From contig NZ_QUDO01000025.1 in NCBI RefSeq assembly GCF_003477525.1, forward strand, positions 1 to 58,321: DNA of 58,321 nt, read 5' to 3'. The stretch is from Ruminococcus sp. AF41-9. Lineage in GTDB: Bacteria > Bacillota > Clostridia > Lachnospirales > Lachnospiraceae. The translations under genes were made by a program, and so were the position numbers. Below the pieces are notes generated by a model. It had not been told where the DNA came from, did no database searches, and was given only the letters and a program-made list of their open reading frames with translations. This document shows positions 37,986 to 47,460 of the stretch, one piece after another (positions within the stretch are counted from its first letter, which is position 1; every line of letters begins with the position of its first letter).

Positions 37986-38462
37986 ATGAAAAGTATTTTA
38001 ATTTATTATTCATACGGTGGAAATACCCGTCATGTAGCGGAGAAAGTTGCGGCTGAAATTGGCGCAGATCTTGCTGAAATTGAGACTGTCAAGCCATATA
38101 CAGGAAGTTATGACCATGTGGTAGATCAGGGACAGAAAGAAGTAAACAGTGGATTTCTGCCAAAGATCAGGCAGATCAATGCAGATTTGAGCAAGTATGA
38201 TACCGTTATTCTTGGAACACCGGTATGGTGGTACACGTTTGCACCCGCTATGAACAGTTTCCTTCACAGTACAGATTTATCTGAAAAATCTGTATACCCA
38301 TTTGCAACGAATGGTGGATGGATAGGTCATACATTCAAGGATTTTGAGAATGCCTGCAAGGGTGCAACGGTTCATGCGGGGCTCAATGTCCGCTTTAATG
38401 AAGAAAAACAGATTACTTCTGATGACGAAATTCAAAAGTGGGCGAAACAGATTGTAAAATAG
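37986..38462 (+). CDS. Flavodoxin
   Basis: 158-aa flavodoxin domain protein. Phosphate loop YYSYGGNTRHVAE binds FMN; GTPVWWYTFAPAMNSFLHS and FATNGGWIGHTFKDF form the other FMN loops. It is a long-type flavodoxin often seen with reductases in gut Firmicutes. It lies 45 bp after the FMN reductase, and its 3' end overlaps the convergent lysR gene by 50 bp. Confidence 0.9.
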   Translation: MKSILIYYSYGGNTRHVAEKVAAEIGADLAEIETVKPYTGSYDHVVDQGQKEVNSGFLPKIRQINADLSKYDTVILGTPVWWYTFAPAMNSFLHSTDLSEKSVYPFATNGGWIGHTFKDFENACKGATVHAGLNVRFNEEKQITSDDEIQKWAKQIVK

Positions 38463-39267
38463 TACTCTTAGTTGAGCTGATCAGATGATAGGTAACATTT
38501 ACTTCCGGATCAGTTAAAGGAATCCGTTTTCGTCCTTTCAGAGTCTGATCTGAATCGGTGGCTTTACTGCTGGAAAAACATAATAATGTGGAAGTCCGTA
38601 CAAGTTCTTCAAACTCAAATTCATCTGTCTGTATCAGAAAGCGAGATGCTGGCATTTTGCTCTTTACCAGATTTGTCCAGAAACCGATTTCATCACGAAG
38701 AAGGCAGTTAAAACCGTTAAGCTGTGAAAGACTCAGCTGTGAATGTTCTGCCAGTTTGTGTTCTTTCGGGATGCAGACATAGAGCTGCTCTTTAAGATAA
38801 GGGATGCAGAGAAGATTTTTATCTGAACAGACCTGTGGCAGAATACCGATATCAGCATTGCCGGAACTGGTATTTTGAAGGATTTCACCCATATTTGTCA
38901 GTTTTGAGGAAATAATATTATCAGGAAATCTGCGTGACAGTTCAGGCAATAATGACCATAGAGGTACGGGAGCGCAGGAATGAATGGTAATCGTATGCTG
39001 ATTGCGTTCAAATGTCTGTACGGTCTGAACTGCTTTTTCAGACTCGGAAAGCAGAGACCTGGCCTGCTCTACCGCAACTTTACCAGTGGCAGTTAATTTG
39101 ATACGGTTTTTACCACGATGAAAGAGTGGAACACCAAAAGCATCTTCCACATCATGCATGGTTCTGGTAAGAGTCGGCTGGGAAATATGAAGTTTATCTG
39201 CAGCAGCAGATAAGGTACCACAGTCTGCGTAGATTACAAACTGGTAAAGATTTGATAAGTCTAACAT
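38413..39267 (-). CDS. LysR family transcription regulator
   Basis: 284 aa. N-terminal HTH LYQFVIYADCGTLSAAADKLHISQPTLTRTM; substrate-binding domain from TITIHSCAPVPLWSLLPELS on, with low similarity to better-known members. The C-terminal 17 codons overlap the flavodoxin end on the other strand. A 19-bp perfect palindrome lies 15 bp upstream of its start, and an aldo/keto reductase stump beyond, suggesting that it once controlled that gene and perhaps the flavodoxin. Confidence 0.92.
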   Translation of the reverse strand: MLDLSNLYQFVIYADCGTLSAAADKLHISQPTLTRTMHDVEDAFGVPLFHRGKNRIKLTATGKVAVEQARSLLSESEKAVQTVQTFERNQHTITIHSCAPVPLWSLLPELSRRFPDNIISSKLTNMGEILQNTSSGNADIGILPQVCSDKNLLCIPYLKEQLYVCIPKEHKLAEHSQLSLSQLNGFNCLLRDEIGFWTNLVKSKMPASRFLIQTDEFEFEELVRTSTLLCFSSSKATDSDQTLKGRKRIPLTDPEVNVTYHLISSTKSTILQSVSPTFEFRHQK

Positions 39268-39281
39268 TTAGATACTCCTTG

Positions 39282-39300
39282 CTATTCATAATATGAATAG
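39282..39300. promoter_or_regulatory. Palindromic LysR-type operator
   Basis: CTATTCATAATATGAATAG is a perfect inverted repeat of nine-base arms around one A, placed directly upstream of lysR. Position and T-N11-A-like symmetry fit autoregulation. Confidence 0.65.
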
Positions 39301-39372
39301 CAGATTCGGGAATTAATATTGTATATATTCATTTTAACAGGATATAATTTGAATGTAAACAGAAATGAGGAA

Positions 39373-39465
39373 ATGAAGCAGATTGAAGCGCTCGATGCTG
39401 GAAAGAGTTTGTTCTTCTCCCATTATTCACCGGAAACAGTGGAATGGTTCATGAGTATTGTGTAA
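39373..39465 (+). pseudogene. Probable 3' stump of an aldo/keto reductase gene
   Basis: 30 codons reading MKQIEALDAGKSLFFSHYSP and then ETVEWFMSIV. This resembles the conserved C-terminus of Firmicute aldo/keto reductases (ALDT..S.FF.H.DP..VEW). The preceding 270+ residues are absent: only about 70 bp separate it from lysR. I treat it as a deletion remnant. Identification is from memory of the family end only. Confidence 0.45.
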
Positions 39466-39483
39466 CAAAGCAGCTTCATAAAG

Positions 39484-39535
39484 GCAAAAGCGTATTGCGG
39501 TTTATGCGACCGGCAATGCGCTTTTGCTGTATAAT
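39484..39535 (+). promoter_or_regulatory. Hairpin followed by a TATAAT box before the UvrA-like gene
   Basis: GCAAAAGCGTATTGC (39484-39498) pairs with GCAATGCGCTTTTGC (39513-39527). TATAAT follows at 39530-39535. It may end the remnant transcript or be an operator over the promoter; no good -35 box is visible. Confidence 0.5.
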
Positions 39536-39571
39536 AGGATAAGAAAATTGTTATACGGAAAGGATAAGAAA

Positions 39572-42063
39572 ATGAAGGAACAGAATCATTCGAATGTGAT
39601 TAAAATTCGAAATGCACATGTTCATAACCTGAAACATATCGATGTGGATATTCCACTAAATAAGATTGTGGGAATTGCCGGAGTATCCGGTTCCGGGAAG
39701 TCATCTCTTGCACTTGGAGTGCTGTATGCGGAAGGTTCACGGAGATATCTTGATGCGTTATCGACCTATACCAGACGAAGAATGACGCAGGCACCGAGAG
39801 CACAGGTGGACGAGGTGCTGCATATTCCGGCAGCACTGGCATTACACCAAAGACCGGGGGTTCCGGGAATCCGAAGTACGTTTGGAACCGGATCGGAACT
39901 GTTGAACACATTACGACTGATGTTTTCGAGACTTGCAAATCACTGTTGTCCCAATGGCCATTATCTGGAACCCACACTTGATGTGGCGGCAGGGAAAGAA
40001 CTTTGCTGTCCTGTCTGTGGAGCACAATTTTTTGCACCATCAGCAGAAGAACTTTCTTTTAATTCGCAGGGAGCCTGTCAGACTTGCGGCGGAACGGGAT
40101 TTGTGAGGAAAGTAGATGAATCTTCACTGGTTCCGGATGAATCCCTGACAATTGATGAAGGTGCGGTTCTTCCGTGGAAAACATTGATGTGGTCACTGAT
40201 GACGGACGTGTGCAGAGAAATGGGAGTGCGTACAGATGTACCATTCCAGGAGCTTACAAAAGAGGAAAAAGAGATTGTATATCATGGACCGGCAGAAAAA
40301 AAGCATATTTTTTATAAAGCAAAAAATACAAATCAGTCAGGTGAGCTTGATTTTACATATTTCAATGCCGTGTATACCGTGGAGAATGCCTTGTCCAAAG
40401 TAAAAGACGAGAAAGGTATGAAACGTGTGGAACGTTTTTTAAAAGAGGATGTCTGTCCGGACTGCGGCGGGACAAGACTTTCTAAGAGAGCGAGGCAGCC
40501 ACAATTATGTGGTATCACGCTGGCAGATGCCTGCAAGCTGTCGCTTTCAGAGCTTGTAGATTGGGTAAATCATGTGCCGGATGCCTTGCCGGAAGAAATG
40601 CGGTCAATGGCAGAAAATATCTGTGAATCTTTTCAGATGGTTGCAAAAAGACTGATGGATCTGGGACTGGGATATTTGTCCCTGGACAGAGCGGCTGCTA
40701 CCCTTTCGACAGGGGAACGGCAGAGGATGCAGCTTGCACGGGCAGTCAGAAACCGGACTACAGGAGTATTGTACGTGCTTGATGAACCGTCTATCGGTCT
40801 TCACCCATCCAACATCGTGGGCCTTACCGATGTCATGCATGATCTGATTGCGGATGGCAATTCTGTTATTCTGGTGGATCATGATACGCAGATTCTTTCA
40901 GAGGCAGACTGGCTTGTGGAGATGGGACCAAAAGCGGGGGCAGACGGAGGAAGAATCATTGCACAGGGGACGATTCCTGAGATTGCAGAAAATCCGGATT
41001 CCAAAATTGGAACATTTCTGAAGAAAACGCATCCCATTTATCGGAAGAAAGCATCTGAACAGGAAATGTTTTCTTTGGGAACCATTCACCTTTCGACAGA
41101 TGCTATTCATACGGTAAAGCCGTTGGAAGCAGATATTCCCAAAGGGAGACTTACAGTGGTGACCGGTGTCTCCGGTTCCGGAAAAACGACATTGATACTG
41201 GAAAGTCTGATTCCGGCATTAGAGTCGATGATAAATGGAACAAAACTTCCCTCTCATGTGAAAAATATTACTGCGGAAGATATTGAACAGGTAAAACTGA
41301 TTGATGCGGCACCGATTGGAATCAATGTGCGTTCTACGGTGGCAACTTATGCAAATGTGCATGATGAGCTGAGAAAGGTATATGCAAAACTTCCAGATGC
41401 AAAGGAAGCAGGATATAAAGCAGGGGATTTTTCTTATAATACAGGAAACTGCGTTGCCCGACCTGCGATGGAACAGGTTCTATCAGCCTTGATGTGCAGT
41501 TTTTACCGGATGTGGAAATACCTTGCCCGGACTGTCATGGAAGCAGATATAACAGGGATGTTGGGAATATTAAAAGGGAAACAAAGTCCGGAGAGTTATA
41601 TTCTCTGCCGGAACTGATGGATATGGATGTACAACAGGCTCTACGTGCCTGTGAGGATATGAAAAAGATATGCTCAAGATTGCAGATTATAAAGGATCTG
41701 GGACTGGGTTATCTGACATTAGGCGAAGCAACTCCAAACTTATCCGGTGGAGAGGCACAAAGACTAAAACTTGCATCGGAAATGGAACGCAAACAGGATG
41801 CGTCGGTGTTCGTCTTCGATGAGCCGACGATTGGTCTACATCCTTTTGATGTGCAGACTCTTTTGCAGGTTTTTGACCGTCTGGTATCCAAGGGTGCAAC
41901 AGTCATTGTCATTGAGCATGATCTGGATGTAATCCGTAATGCAGATTATATCATTGATATGGGACCAGGAGGCGGAGAAGCCGGTGGAAGAATCATTGCA
42001 AAAGGAACCCCGGAGGAAATTGCCAGTGATAAAGAGAGCGTTACGGGGAAATACCTTCGATGA
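39572..42063 (+). CDS. UvrA-like excinuclease ABC protein (short class), split by a one-base deletion
   Basis: ABC-type ATPase related to the DNA damage sensor UvrA. ATG 39572 after AAAGGATAAG. Two Walker A sites: GVSGSGKSSLALGVL and GVSGSGKTTLILESL. Signature and Walker B of each half: TLSTGERQRMQLARA with LYVLDEPSIGLHPS, and LSGGEAQRLKLASEME with VFVFDEPTIGLHPF. Zinc motifs CPVCG..CQTCGGTG and CPDCGG are present. The frame breaks near 41448 (GGAAACTGCG lacks one A before LRCPTCDGTG). Restored length is 830 aa, about 110 shorter than canonical UvrA (about 940), so it belongs to a UvrA2/drug-resistance-like class. No uvrB or uvrC is nearby. Confidence 0.9.
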
Positions 42064-42294
42064 TCAGTATTATGAAATCAGAAGCATTTCAATCAGTTCA
42101 CCATGTCGCTTTTATTTTATGTTATAATGTGTTATCAGATTTTTTTGGTCTCCGCTGTCGCTCTTCGTTCCACTACGGTCGGTGCAAAGCGGACATCCAC
42201 TGGATGTCCTGCACCCTTGTATTTTCTCTTATCAGAGTTCGTAAACCCTGGTGGGACGATATAACACAAGGGAAACAATAAGGGAAAGCTCACC

Positions 42295-42395
42295 TGCGAC
42301 AAATCCAGTGTTTTCAAGGGTTTACAGAGAATTTAATAACAAAATATAACAGTTATTAAATCTCTTAAAACAGGTGAAATCTCAATCGGGATTTG
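42295..42395. other. Nested AT-rich hairpins after the UvrA-like gene
   Basis: Outer arms ACAAATCC/GGATTTGT and inner AGAGAATTTAATAAC (42326-42340) with GTTATTAAATCTCT (42352-42365) can form one folded element. The stretch 42064-42294 has AT-rich DNA and a CGGACATCCACTGGATGTCC symmetry but no gene I can support. Confidence 0.5.
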
Positions 42396-42424
42396 TTATC
42401 AGGTTGGAAAAATCTACCGGAAAT

Positions 42425-42520
42425 TTGTATCAGGAGTAGTGCAAACTCCTTCTGATAAACTGCGGAGCAGTTATTCGGTGTAGAGCTACGTAGCGAAGTG
42501 GATTGCGAATATCCGCTTGA
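42425..42520 (+). repeat. Dispersed two-hairpin repeat, copy C
   Basis: Carries TTGTATCAGGAG, CTTCTGATAAACTGC-GGA-GCAGTTATT and GTGGATTGCGAATATCCGCTTGA, as in copy B. It lies just upstream of the Crp/Fnr-type promoter of the sulfite reductase operon. Confidence 0.75.
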
Positions 42521-42534
42521 TTTATATTTATAAA

Positions 42535-42577
42535 TGTGACGTACATCACGGAAAACGATAAACTTTTTCACTATAAT
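42535..42577 (+). promoter_or_regulatory. Crp/Fnr-type binding site and promoter of the regulator-asrABC operon
   Basis: TGTGA-CGTACA-TCACG (42535-42550) matches the TGTGA-N6-TCACA family consensus. TATAAT lies at 42572-42577, and no good -35 box is present. With a start near 42584 the site centre (42542.5) is at about -41.5, the class II activator position. Autoactivation by the regulator encoded next is the simplest reading. Confidence 0.75.
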
Positions 42578-42648
42578 ACAAAAGGAAAGCAAGACAGGAG
42601 TAGTTTATTATCAAGGGCTGCAAAAGTTATGCCAGTGAGGTTGATACA

Positions 42649-43338
42649 ATGGGACAGATAACAATCAGGGAATTGGGGAATATGGATTTTTTCAGAGAAA
42701 TACCAAAGGATATTCTGCAGAATCTGCTTAATGAAAGTAAGATTGTTTCTTATAAGAAAAAGGAAGTGATTTTTCATTCACGCAGCAGAACAAAAATAGT
42801 GTATTTTGTGTATTCCGGAGAAGTGATGCTTTATAATCTGACAAAGCACGGAAATCGAAAGGTGATTTTTATCCTGGGAAAAGGACGGCTTTTAAATCAG
42901 AGTATTATAAGTAAAAAGCCGAATGCACTTTTCTGTGAGGCGGCCTGTCCGGTGCAGATACTGGAAATTGCAGAAGAACCATTCCTTCATCTTATGGAGC
43001 AGAGTCATGATCTGACAAGAGCTGTTCTGAGAGAATATGAAAGAAATCTCTGGCGAATGGGCCATCAGTTAAAAAATACGACCGGGAACATGCAGATGGA
43101 GCGAAAAATAGCTGCAAAATTGTGGAAGCTGGGTCGTGATTTTGGTGTGGATACGGAAGACGGAGTGATGATAGATATTGATCTTACCATTACCCTGATG
43201 GCAGATCTGGTTGGAGCACCAAGGGAAAATGTATCCCGTGCCTGTAAAGTCCTTACGGACAGAGGTCTGATCCATTATGGTAATAAGCGATTTACACTGA
43301 TAGATTTTGAAGGTCTTGCAGAATTCTATAAAATGTGA
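42649..43338 (+). CDS. Crp/Fnr family transcription regulator
   Basis: 229 aa with an N-terminal cyclic-nucleotide-binding fold and C-terminal winged HTH (ITLMADLVGAPRENVSRACKVLTDRGLI). It lacks the N-terminal four-Cys cluster of FNR, so iron-sulfur oxygen sensing of that kind is unlikely; a haem- or NO-responsive HcpR-like role is possible because asr and hcp genes are close. Starts 20 bp before asrA, in the same operon. The site at 42535-42550 is its likely target. Confidence 0.88.
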   Translation: MGQITIRELGNMDFFREIPKDILQNLLNESKIVSYKKKEVIFHSRSRTKIVYFVYSGEVMLYNLTKHGNRKVIFILGKGRLLNQSIISKKPNALFCEAACPVQILEIAEEPFLHLMEQSHDLTRAVLREYERNLWRMGHQLKNTTGNMQMERKIAAKLWKLGRDFGVDTEDGVMIDIDLTITLMADLVGAPRENVSRACKVLTDRGLIHYGNKRFTLIDFEGLAEFYKM

Positions 43339-43358
43339 TTATAAGAAAGGGGTATCTG

Positions 43359-44357
43359 ATGGGAAAACATTTCAACAATGATGAGATGCAGAAGATTTTT
43401 GAAATTCTGCAGGAATCCTATGATGTGTATGGACCGAGAATTTACCAGGGAACAGGATGTTTTTCAGATACAGATGTAATTCGTTATGGACGGTTGGACA
43501 GCTGGGAAGAACTTGTCTGGGATCAGAAGTCGGATTACAGTTTTAAGGAAGTATTGTTTCCAATTTCAGAGACGATTCTTTATTTTACAGAGAATGAGAT
43601 GAAAACAGCAGACGGAGCAGCAAGGCAGAGATTGATTTTTTTGAAAAGCTGTGATTTTCATGCTCTGAAACGTCTGGATGAGATGTACCTGAAAAACGGT
43701 GCAGAGGATTATTATTACAGAAGAATGCGGGAAAATACAGTTTTTGCTGTGATGGGTTGTAAGGAATCCGGCAAAAACTGTTTTTGTGTAAGTATGGGCA
43801 CAAATCGTTGTGAAGAATATGATATGTATATTTTTCAGGATGAAAAGGGCTGTTATGTGGAACTGAGATGCAGAGAACTGGAAGAATTATTATGGGATTA
43901 TGGACAGAATGTTCAGGAGGAACCCACTTTTGTGGAAAAGAATGAGGTTCATGTAGAGGTTCCGGAGAAACTTCCGGATACAATTCACCAGGATTCCATG
44001 TGGCAGGAATATGGCAGCCGCTGTATTGGCTGTGGACGCTGCAATTTTGTCTGTCCCACATGTACCTGTTTTACTATGCAGGATATTTTTTATAAAGACA
44101 ACCCAAAGGCTGGAGAGCGCCGCCGTGTATGGGCTTCCTGTCAGGTGGACGGATATTCTGACATTGCCGGAGGGCACAGCTTCCGCCAGAATCAGGGTGA
44201 AAGAATGCGCTTTAAGGTATTACATAAAATTTCAGATTATAAGAAAAGATTTGGATACCATATGTGTGTCGGCTGCGGACGTTGTGAAAATGTGTGTCCG
44301 GAGTATATTTCCTATATTGCATGTCTTCAGAAACTGAAAGAAAAGGAGGGGAAATAA
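43359..44357 (+). CDS. asrA: Anaerobic sulfite reductase subunit A
   Basis: Iron-sulfur electron-transfer subunit of the dissimilatory-type anaerobic sulfite reductase that reduces sulfite to sulfide. I start at ATG 43359 after AAAGGGG; 332 aa. Two C-terminal 4Fe-4S ferredoxin motifs: CIGCGRCNFVCPTCTC and CVGCGRCENVCPEY. It contains another Cys-rich stretch around CDFHAL and GCKESGKNCFC. Followed by asrB one base after its stop. Confidence 0.95.
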   Translation: MGKHFNNDEMQKIFEILQESYDVYGPRIYQGTGCFSDTDVIRYGRLDSWEELVWDQKSDYSFKEVLFPISETILYFTENEMKTADGAARQRLIFLKSCDFHALKRLDEMYLKNGAEDYYYRRMRENTVFAVMGCKESGKNCFCVSMGTNRCEEYDMYIFQDEKGCYVELRCRELEELLWDYGQNVQEEPTFVEKNEVHVEVPEKLPDTIHQDSMWQEYGSRCIGCGRCNFVCPTCTCFTMQDIFYKDNPKAGERRRVWASCQVDGYSDIAGGHSFRQNQGERMRFKVLHKISDYKKRFGYHMCVGCGRCENVCPEYISYIACLQKLKEKEGK

Positions 44358-44358
44358 G

Positions 44359-45147
44359 ATGGCAAATGAATATATTCCTTTCTTATCTAAGATAAAAGAA
44401 ATTGTGAAGCATACAGAAACAGAATATACATTCCGCATGACATATGTGGGAGATGTAAGACCAGGGCAGTTTTTTGAAGTTTCTATTCCTAAATATGGTG
44501 AGGCGCCCATTTCTGTCAGTGGTATCGGAGAAGATTATGTTGATCTGACCATACGTAAGGTTGGTAAAGTAACCGGAGAAATTTTTGAATTGAATGAGGG
44601 AAGCTGCTTTTTTATGCGTGGTCCTTATGGAAATGGTTTCGAGAAAGAGAATTATCAGGGGAAAGAACTGATCGTGGTAGCCGGTGGAACAGGAGTATCT
44701 CCTGTGCGAGGTGTGATCAGTTACTTCGGTGAGCATCAGAATGAAGTAAAAAAATTACATACGATCCTTGGTTTTAAATCTCCGTCAGATATTTTGTTCC
44801 GTGAAGATCTGAAAAAATGGGAACAGCAGATGGATTTGATCCTGACGGTGGACTCATCTGATGACGATGCTTATAGGACAGGACTTGTTACAAAATATAT
44901 TCCGGAACTTGAACCTGATAATATCCATGAGACTGCAGCTATTGTTGTCGGACCTCCGATCATGATGAAATTTGCAGTAGCAGAGCTTTTAAAGCTGGGA
45001 ATGAAGGAAGAACAGATATGGATCTCTCAGGAAAGAAAAATGTGCTGCGGGCTTGGTAAATGCGGGCATTGCCGAATGAATGACACCTATATTTGTCTGG
45101 ATGGTCCGGTATTCTGCTATTCAGAAGGCAAAAAACTGTTTGATTAG
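44359..45147 (+). CDS. asrB: Anaerobic sulfite reductase subunit B
   Basis: FAD/NAD(P)-binding ferredoxin-reductase-like subunit that feeds electrons from NADH to AsrA/AsrC. 262 aa. FAD-binding barrel near RPGQFFEVSIPKYGEAPISV; NAD domain VVAGGTGVSPVRGVISYF; C-terminal 2Fe-2S Cys motif CCGLGKCGHCRM..YICLDGPVF. ATG 44359 follows AAAGGAGGGG and overlaps little with asrA. Confidence 0.95.
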   Translation: MANEYIPFLSKIKEIVKHTETEYTFRMTYVGDVRPGQFFEVSIPKYGEAPISVSGIGEDYVDLTIRKVGKVTGEIFELNEGSCFFMRGPYGNGFEKENYQGKELIVVAGGTGVSPVRGVISYFGEHQNEVKKLHTILGFKSPSDILFREDLKKWEQQMDLILTVDSSDDDAYRTGLVTKYIPELEPDNIHETAAIVVGPPIMMKFAVAELLKLGMKEEQIWISQERKMCCGLGKCGHCRMNDTYICLDGPVFCYSEGKKLFD

Positions 45148-45160
45148 GGAGGAAATCATA

Positions 45161-46126
45161 ATGGATATTAATACAAAGAAACTGAAGAAAAATGCCTTCC
45201 GTGTATCAAAGGTTCGTGGGCTTACGGCTTCCAGAGTGCGTGTTCCGGGAGGCTGCTGTAATGCAGATGTCATGCAGCAGGTGGTGGATATTGCCAGAAA
45301 ATATGGAAACGGACAGATTCATCTTACCACACGCCAGGGATTTGAAATTGAAGGAATCCATATGGAAGATATGGATAAAGTTAATGAGATGCTCCAGCCG
45401 ATCATAGATAATCTTCAGATTAATCAAAATGAGACAGGCACCGGGTATCCGGCATCAGGAACCAGAAATGTCTGTGCATGTATCGGAAACAGAGTCTGTC
45501 CTTTTGGAAATTATAATACAGCAGCCTTTGCGAAGAGAATTGAAAAGGCGATATTTCCTAATGATCTTCATTTCAAAATTGCACTTACAGGCTGTGCCAA
45601 TGACTGTATCAAGGCGAGAATGCACGATTTTGGAATTATCGGCATGACAGAGCCACAATATGACCCGAATCGTTGTGTTTCCTGTGGTGCCTGCATAAAA
45701 GGCTGTGATAAGTTATCGGTGGATGCGTTAAAGATGGAAAACTACAGGATCGTACGCAACGAAGAAAAATGCGTAGGATGTGGCGTCTGCGTGACAAAAT
45801 GTCCGACCAGAGCATGGACCAGAAGTGAAAAGAAATACTATCGTCTGACACTTATGGGACGAACAGGAAAGAAAAATCCACGTCTGGGAGAAGATTTTCT
45901 GATCTGGGCAGACGAAGACACCATCATCAAAGTTATCCTGAATACCTATAAATTTGTGAAGGAATATATTGATCCCAATGCGCCTGGCGGTAAGGAACAT
46001 GTGGGATACATTATTGACCGTGTGGGTTTTGCAGAATATAGAAAATGGGCATTGGACGGTGTAGAACTTCCACCAGAAACAATCGTGAAAAATAATATTT
46101 ACTGGAGCGGAATACATTACAGATAA
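45161..46126 (+). CDS. asrC: Anaerobic sulfite reductase subunit C (sirohaem subunit)
   Basis: Catalytic subunit with sirohaem and 4Fe-4S cluster. I start at ATG 45161 after GGGAGGAAA; 321 aa. Sirohaem/cluster cysteines in NVCACIGNRVCPFGNYNT and ALTGCANDCIKARMHDFG. Two added ferredoxin motifs: CVSCGACIKGCDKL and CVGCGVCVTKCPTRAW. Third structural gene of the operon. A terminator-like duplicate of the hcp 3' end follows at 46150. Confidence 0.95.
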   Translation: MDINTKKLKKNAFRVSKVRGLTASRVRVPGGCCNADVMQQVVDIARKYGNGQIHLTTRQGFEIEGIHMEDMDKVNEMLQPIIDNLQINQNETGTGYPASGTRNVCACIGNRVCPFGNYNTAAFAKRIEKAIFPNDLHFKIALTGCANDCIKARMHDFGIIGMTEPQYDPNRCVSCGACIKGCDKLSVDALKMENYRIVRNEEKCVGCGVCVTKCPTRAWTRSEKKYYRLTLMGRTGKKNPRLGEDFLIWADEDTIIKVILNTYKFVKEYIDPNAPGGKEHVGYIIDRVGFAEYRKWALDGVELPPETIVKNNIYWSGIHYR

Positions 46127-46149
46127 TTAGGGAAAAGACAATTAGAATC

Positions 46150-46248
46150 AATAAAGCCGATGCGGGACTTTGGAATCCTGTATCGCTTTATTGATTTTAC
46201 AGAAGTTTTGAAAGATTTACTTTTAATGGTTCATCAGTGCTTTGATAT
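46150..46248. repeat. Direct repeat 1 bounding the MFS/AraC pair (hcp 3' end and terminator copy)
   Basis: About 99 bp, roughly 85% identical to 48508-48606. It includes a terminator-like AAAGCCGAT..ATCG-CTTT hairpin, and on the minus strand reads GATATCAAAGCACTGATGAA, the end of an hcp gene. It overlaps the last codons of the MFS gene in another frame. Confidence 0.7.
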
Positions 46249-47460
46249 TTGGGGCTGTGTGGATTTTTTTCGATACAGCAGGAATAACATAAACAATAGA
46301 ATTACCGGAAAAATAAGTCCGAATCCCATGCCAATCCTAATATTATTTCCGGCATTCTGGGTGATACGACCAACAATTCCAGGTCCAATGCTGCCACCTA
46401 AATCTCCTGCCATGGCAAGAAGAGAAAACATAGCCGTTCCACCTGTTGGAAAAGTTTTTGAGGAAATACTGATTGTTCCAGGCCACATGATTCCAACTGA
46501 AAATCCACATGCAATACAACCGATAAGTCCGATAATCGGGCTGGATGACAAAGCGGCAAGTAGATAACAGACAACGCATAATATGCCTGAACCACCCATA
46601 AACTTCATTAAATCTAACTGTTCTCCATATTTTCCAAAAATTATACGGCTGATTCCCATTGTTACTGCAAACATACATGGACCTGCTAAATCTCCCAGGG
46701 CTTTTGACAATCCCAGTGCAGCTTCTGCATAAGCAGATGCCCATTGAGCCATTGCAAGTTCAGAAGCTCCGGAACAGATCATCAGACATATTGCAACCCA
46801 GAAAAATGGTCTGGAAAACAGATTCTTAATTCCCATTCCAGAACCATTGTCAACCAGAGGTTCAATGGGACAGGTCATGAAGTTATAAGTATTAACTGCA
46901 GGAATGATTGCCCATATTACGGCGAGCCATTTCCAGTTGTCTATTCCAAATATCAGGAAAAATAAGCTGGAAATCAAAATTGTCCCAACAGCTCCCCAGC
47001 AGTAAAACGAATGGAGCAGACTCATAGTTGCTTCTTTGTTTTCGAACGGACAGGCCTCGATAATAGGGCTACAAAGTACTTCTATTAAACCGCTTCCGAT
47101 GGCATAAACAATAACACTACATATAATTCCAATAAAAGGATCAGGTAAAAAATCAGGTAAAAATGCCAGTCCAAGCAGACCCAGTGCAGCAAATATTTCT
47201 GATGCAACAATGCACACACGATATCCGATATGATCTACGAATTTGGCACAGAACAGGTCAACCAGAAGCTGTGTGAAAAAGAAGAAAGTGGATATCAGAG
47301 CAATGTTACCGAGAGAAATATGGTAGTCACTGTGAAATTTCAAAAAAAGAAGCGGTGCGAAGTTTGCCGCAATAGCCTGTGTGATAAAGCCCATATAACA
47401 GGCGATTTTTGTCCTATGGTAGTCTGTTTTTTTTATAGAATTCCTACATTTAAAAATCAT
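46234..47460 (-). CDS. Major facilitator superfamily transporter
   Basis: Inner membrane transporter of 408 aa with twelve predicted helices. I start at ATG 47460 after AGAGG. Helix 2-3 loop DLFCAKFVDHIGYRV matches the MFS G-D-R-G motif loosely; the second half contains MPGTISISSKTF-type text (GIMWPGTISISSKTFPTGG), found in FucP-like sugar transporters. Divergent from an AraC regulator, so probably an inducible sugar importer. Substrate unknown. Its 3' end runs into the duplicated hcp terminus, meaning its last residues (about STQPQISKH) are likely foreign to the original gene. Confidence 0.88.
   Translation of the reverse strand: MIFKCRNSIKKTDYHRTKIACYMGFITQAIAANFAPLLFLKFHSDYHISLGNIALISTFFFFTQLLVDLFCAKFVDHIGYRVCIVASEIFAALGLLGLAFLPDFLPDPFIGIICSVIVYAIGSGLIEVLCSPIIEACPFENKEATMSLLHSFYCWGAVGTILISSLFFLIFGIDNWKWLAVIWAIIPAVNTYNFMTCPIEPLVDNGSGMGIKNLFSRPFFWVAICLMICSGASELAMAQWASAYAEAALGLSKALGDLAGPCMFAVTMGISRIIFGKYGEQLDLMKFMGGSGILCVVCYLLAALSSSPIIGLIGCIACGFSVGIMWPGTISISSKTFPTGGTAMFSLLAMAGDLGGSIGPGIVGRITQNAGNNIRIGMGFGLIFPVILLFMLFLLYRKKSTQPQISKH

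Noticed and set aside
41494..42063. Second half of the UvrA-like gene as a separate gene
   Set aside because: It continues the first half after a one-base loss, with the missing CPTCDGTG and second signature motif.
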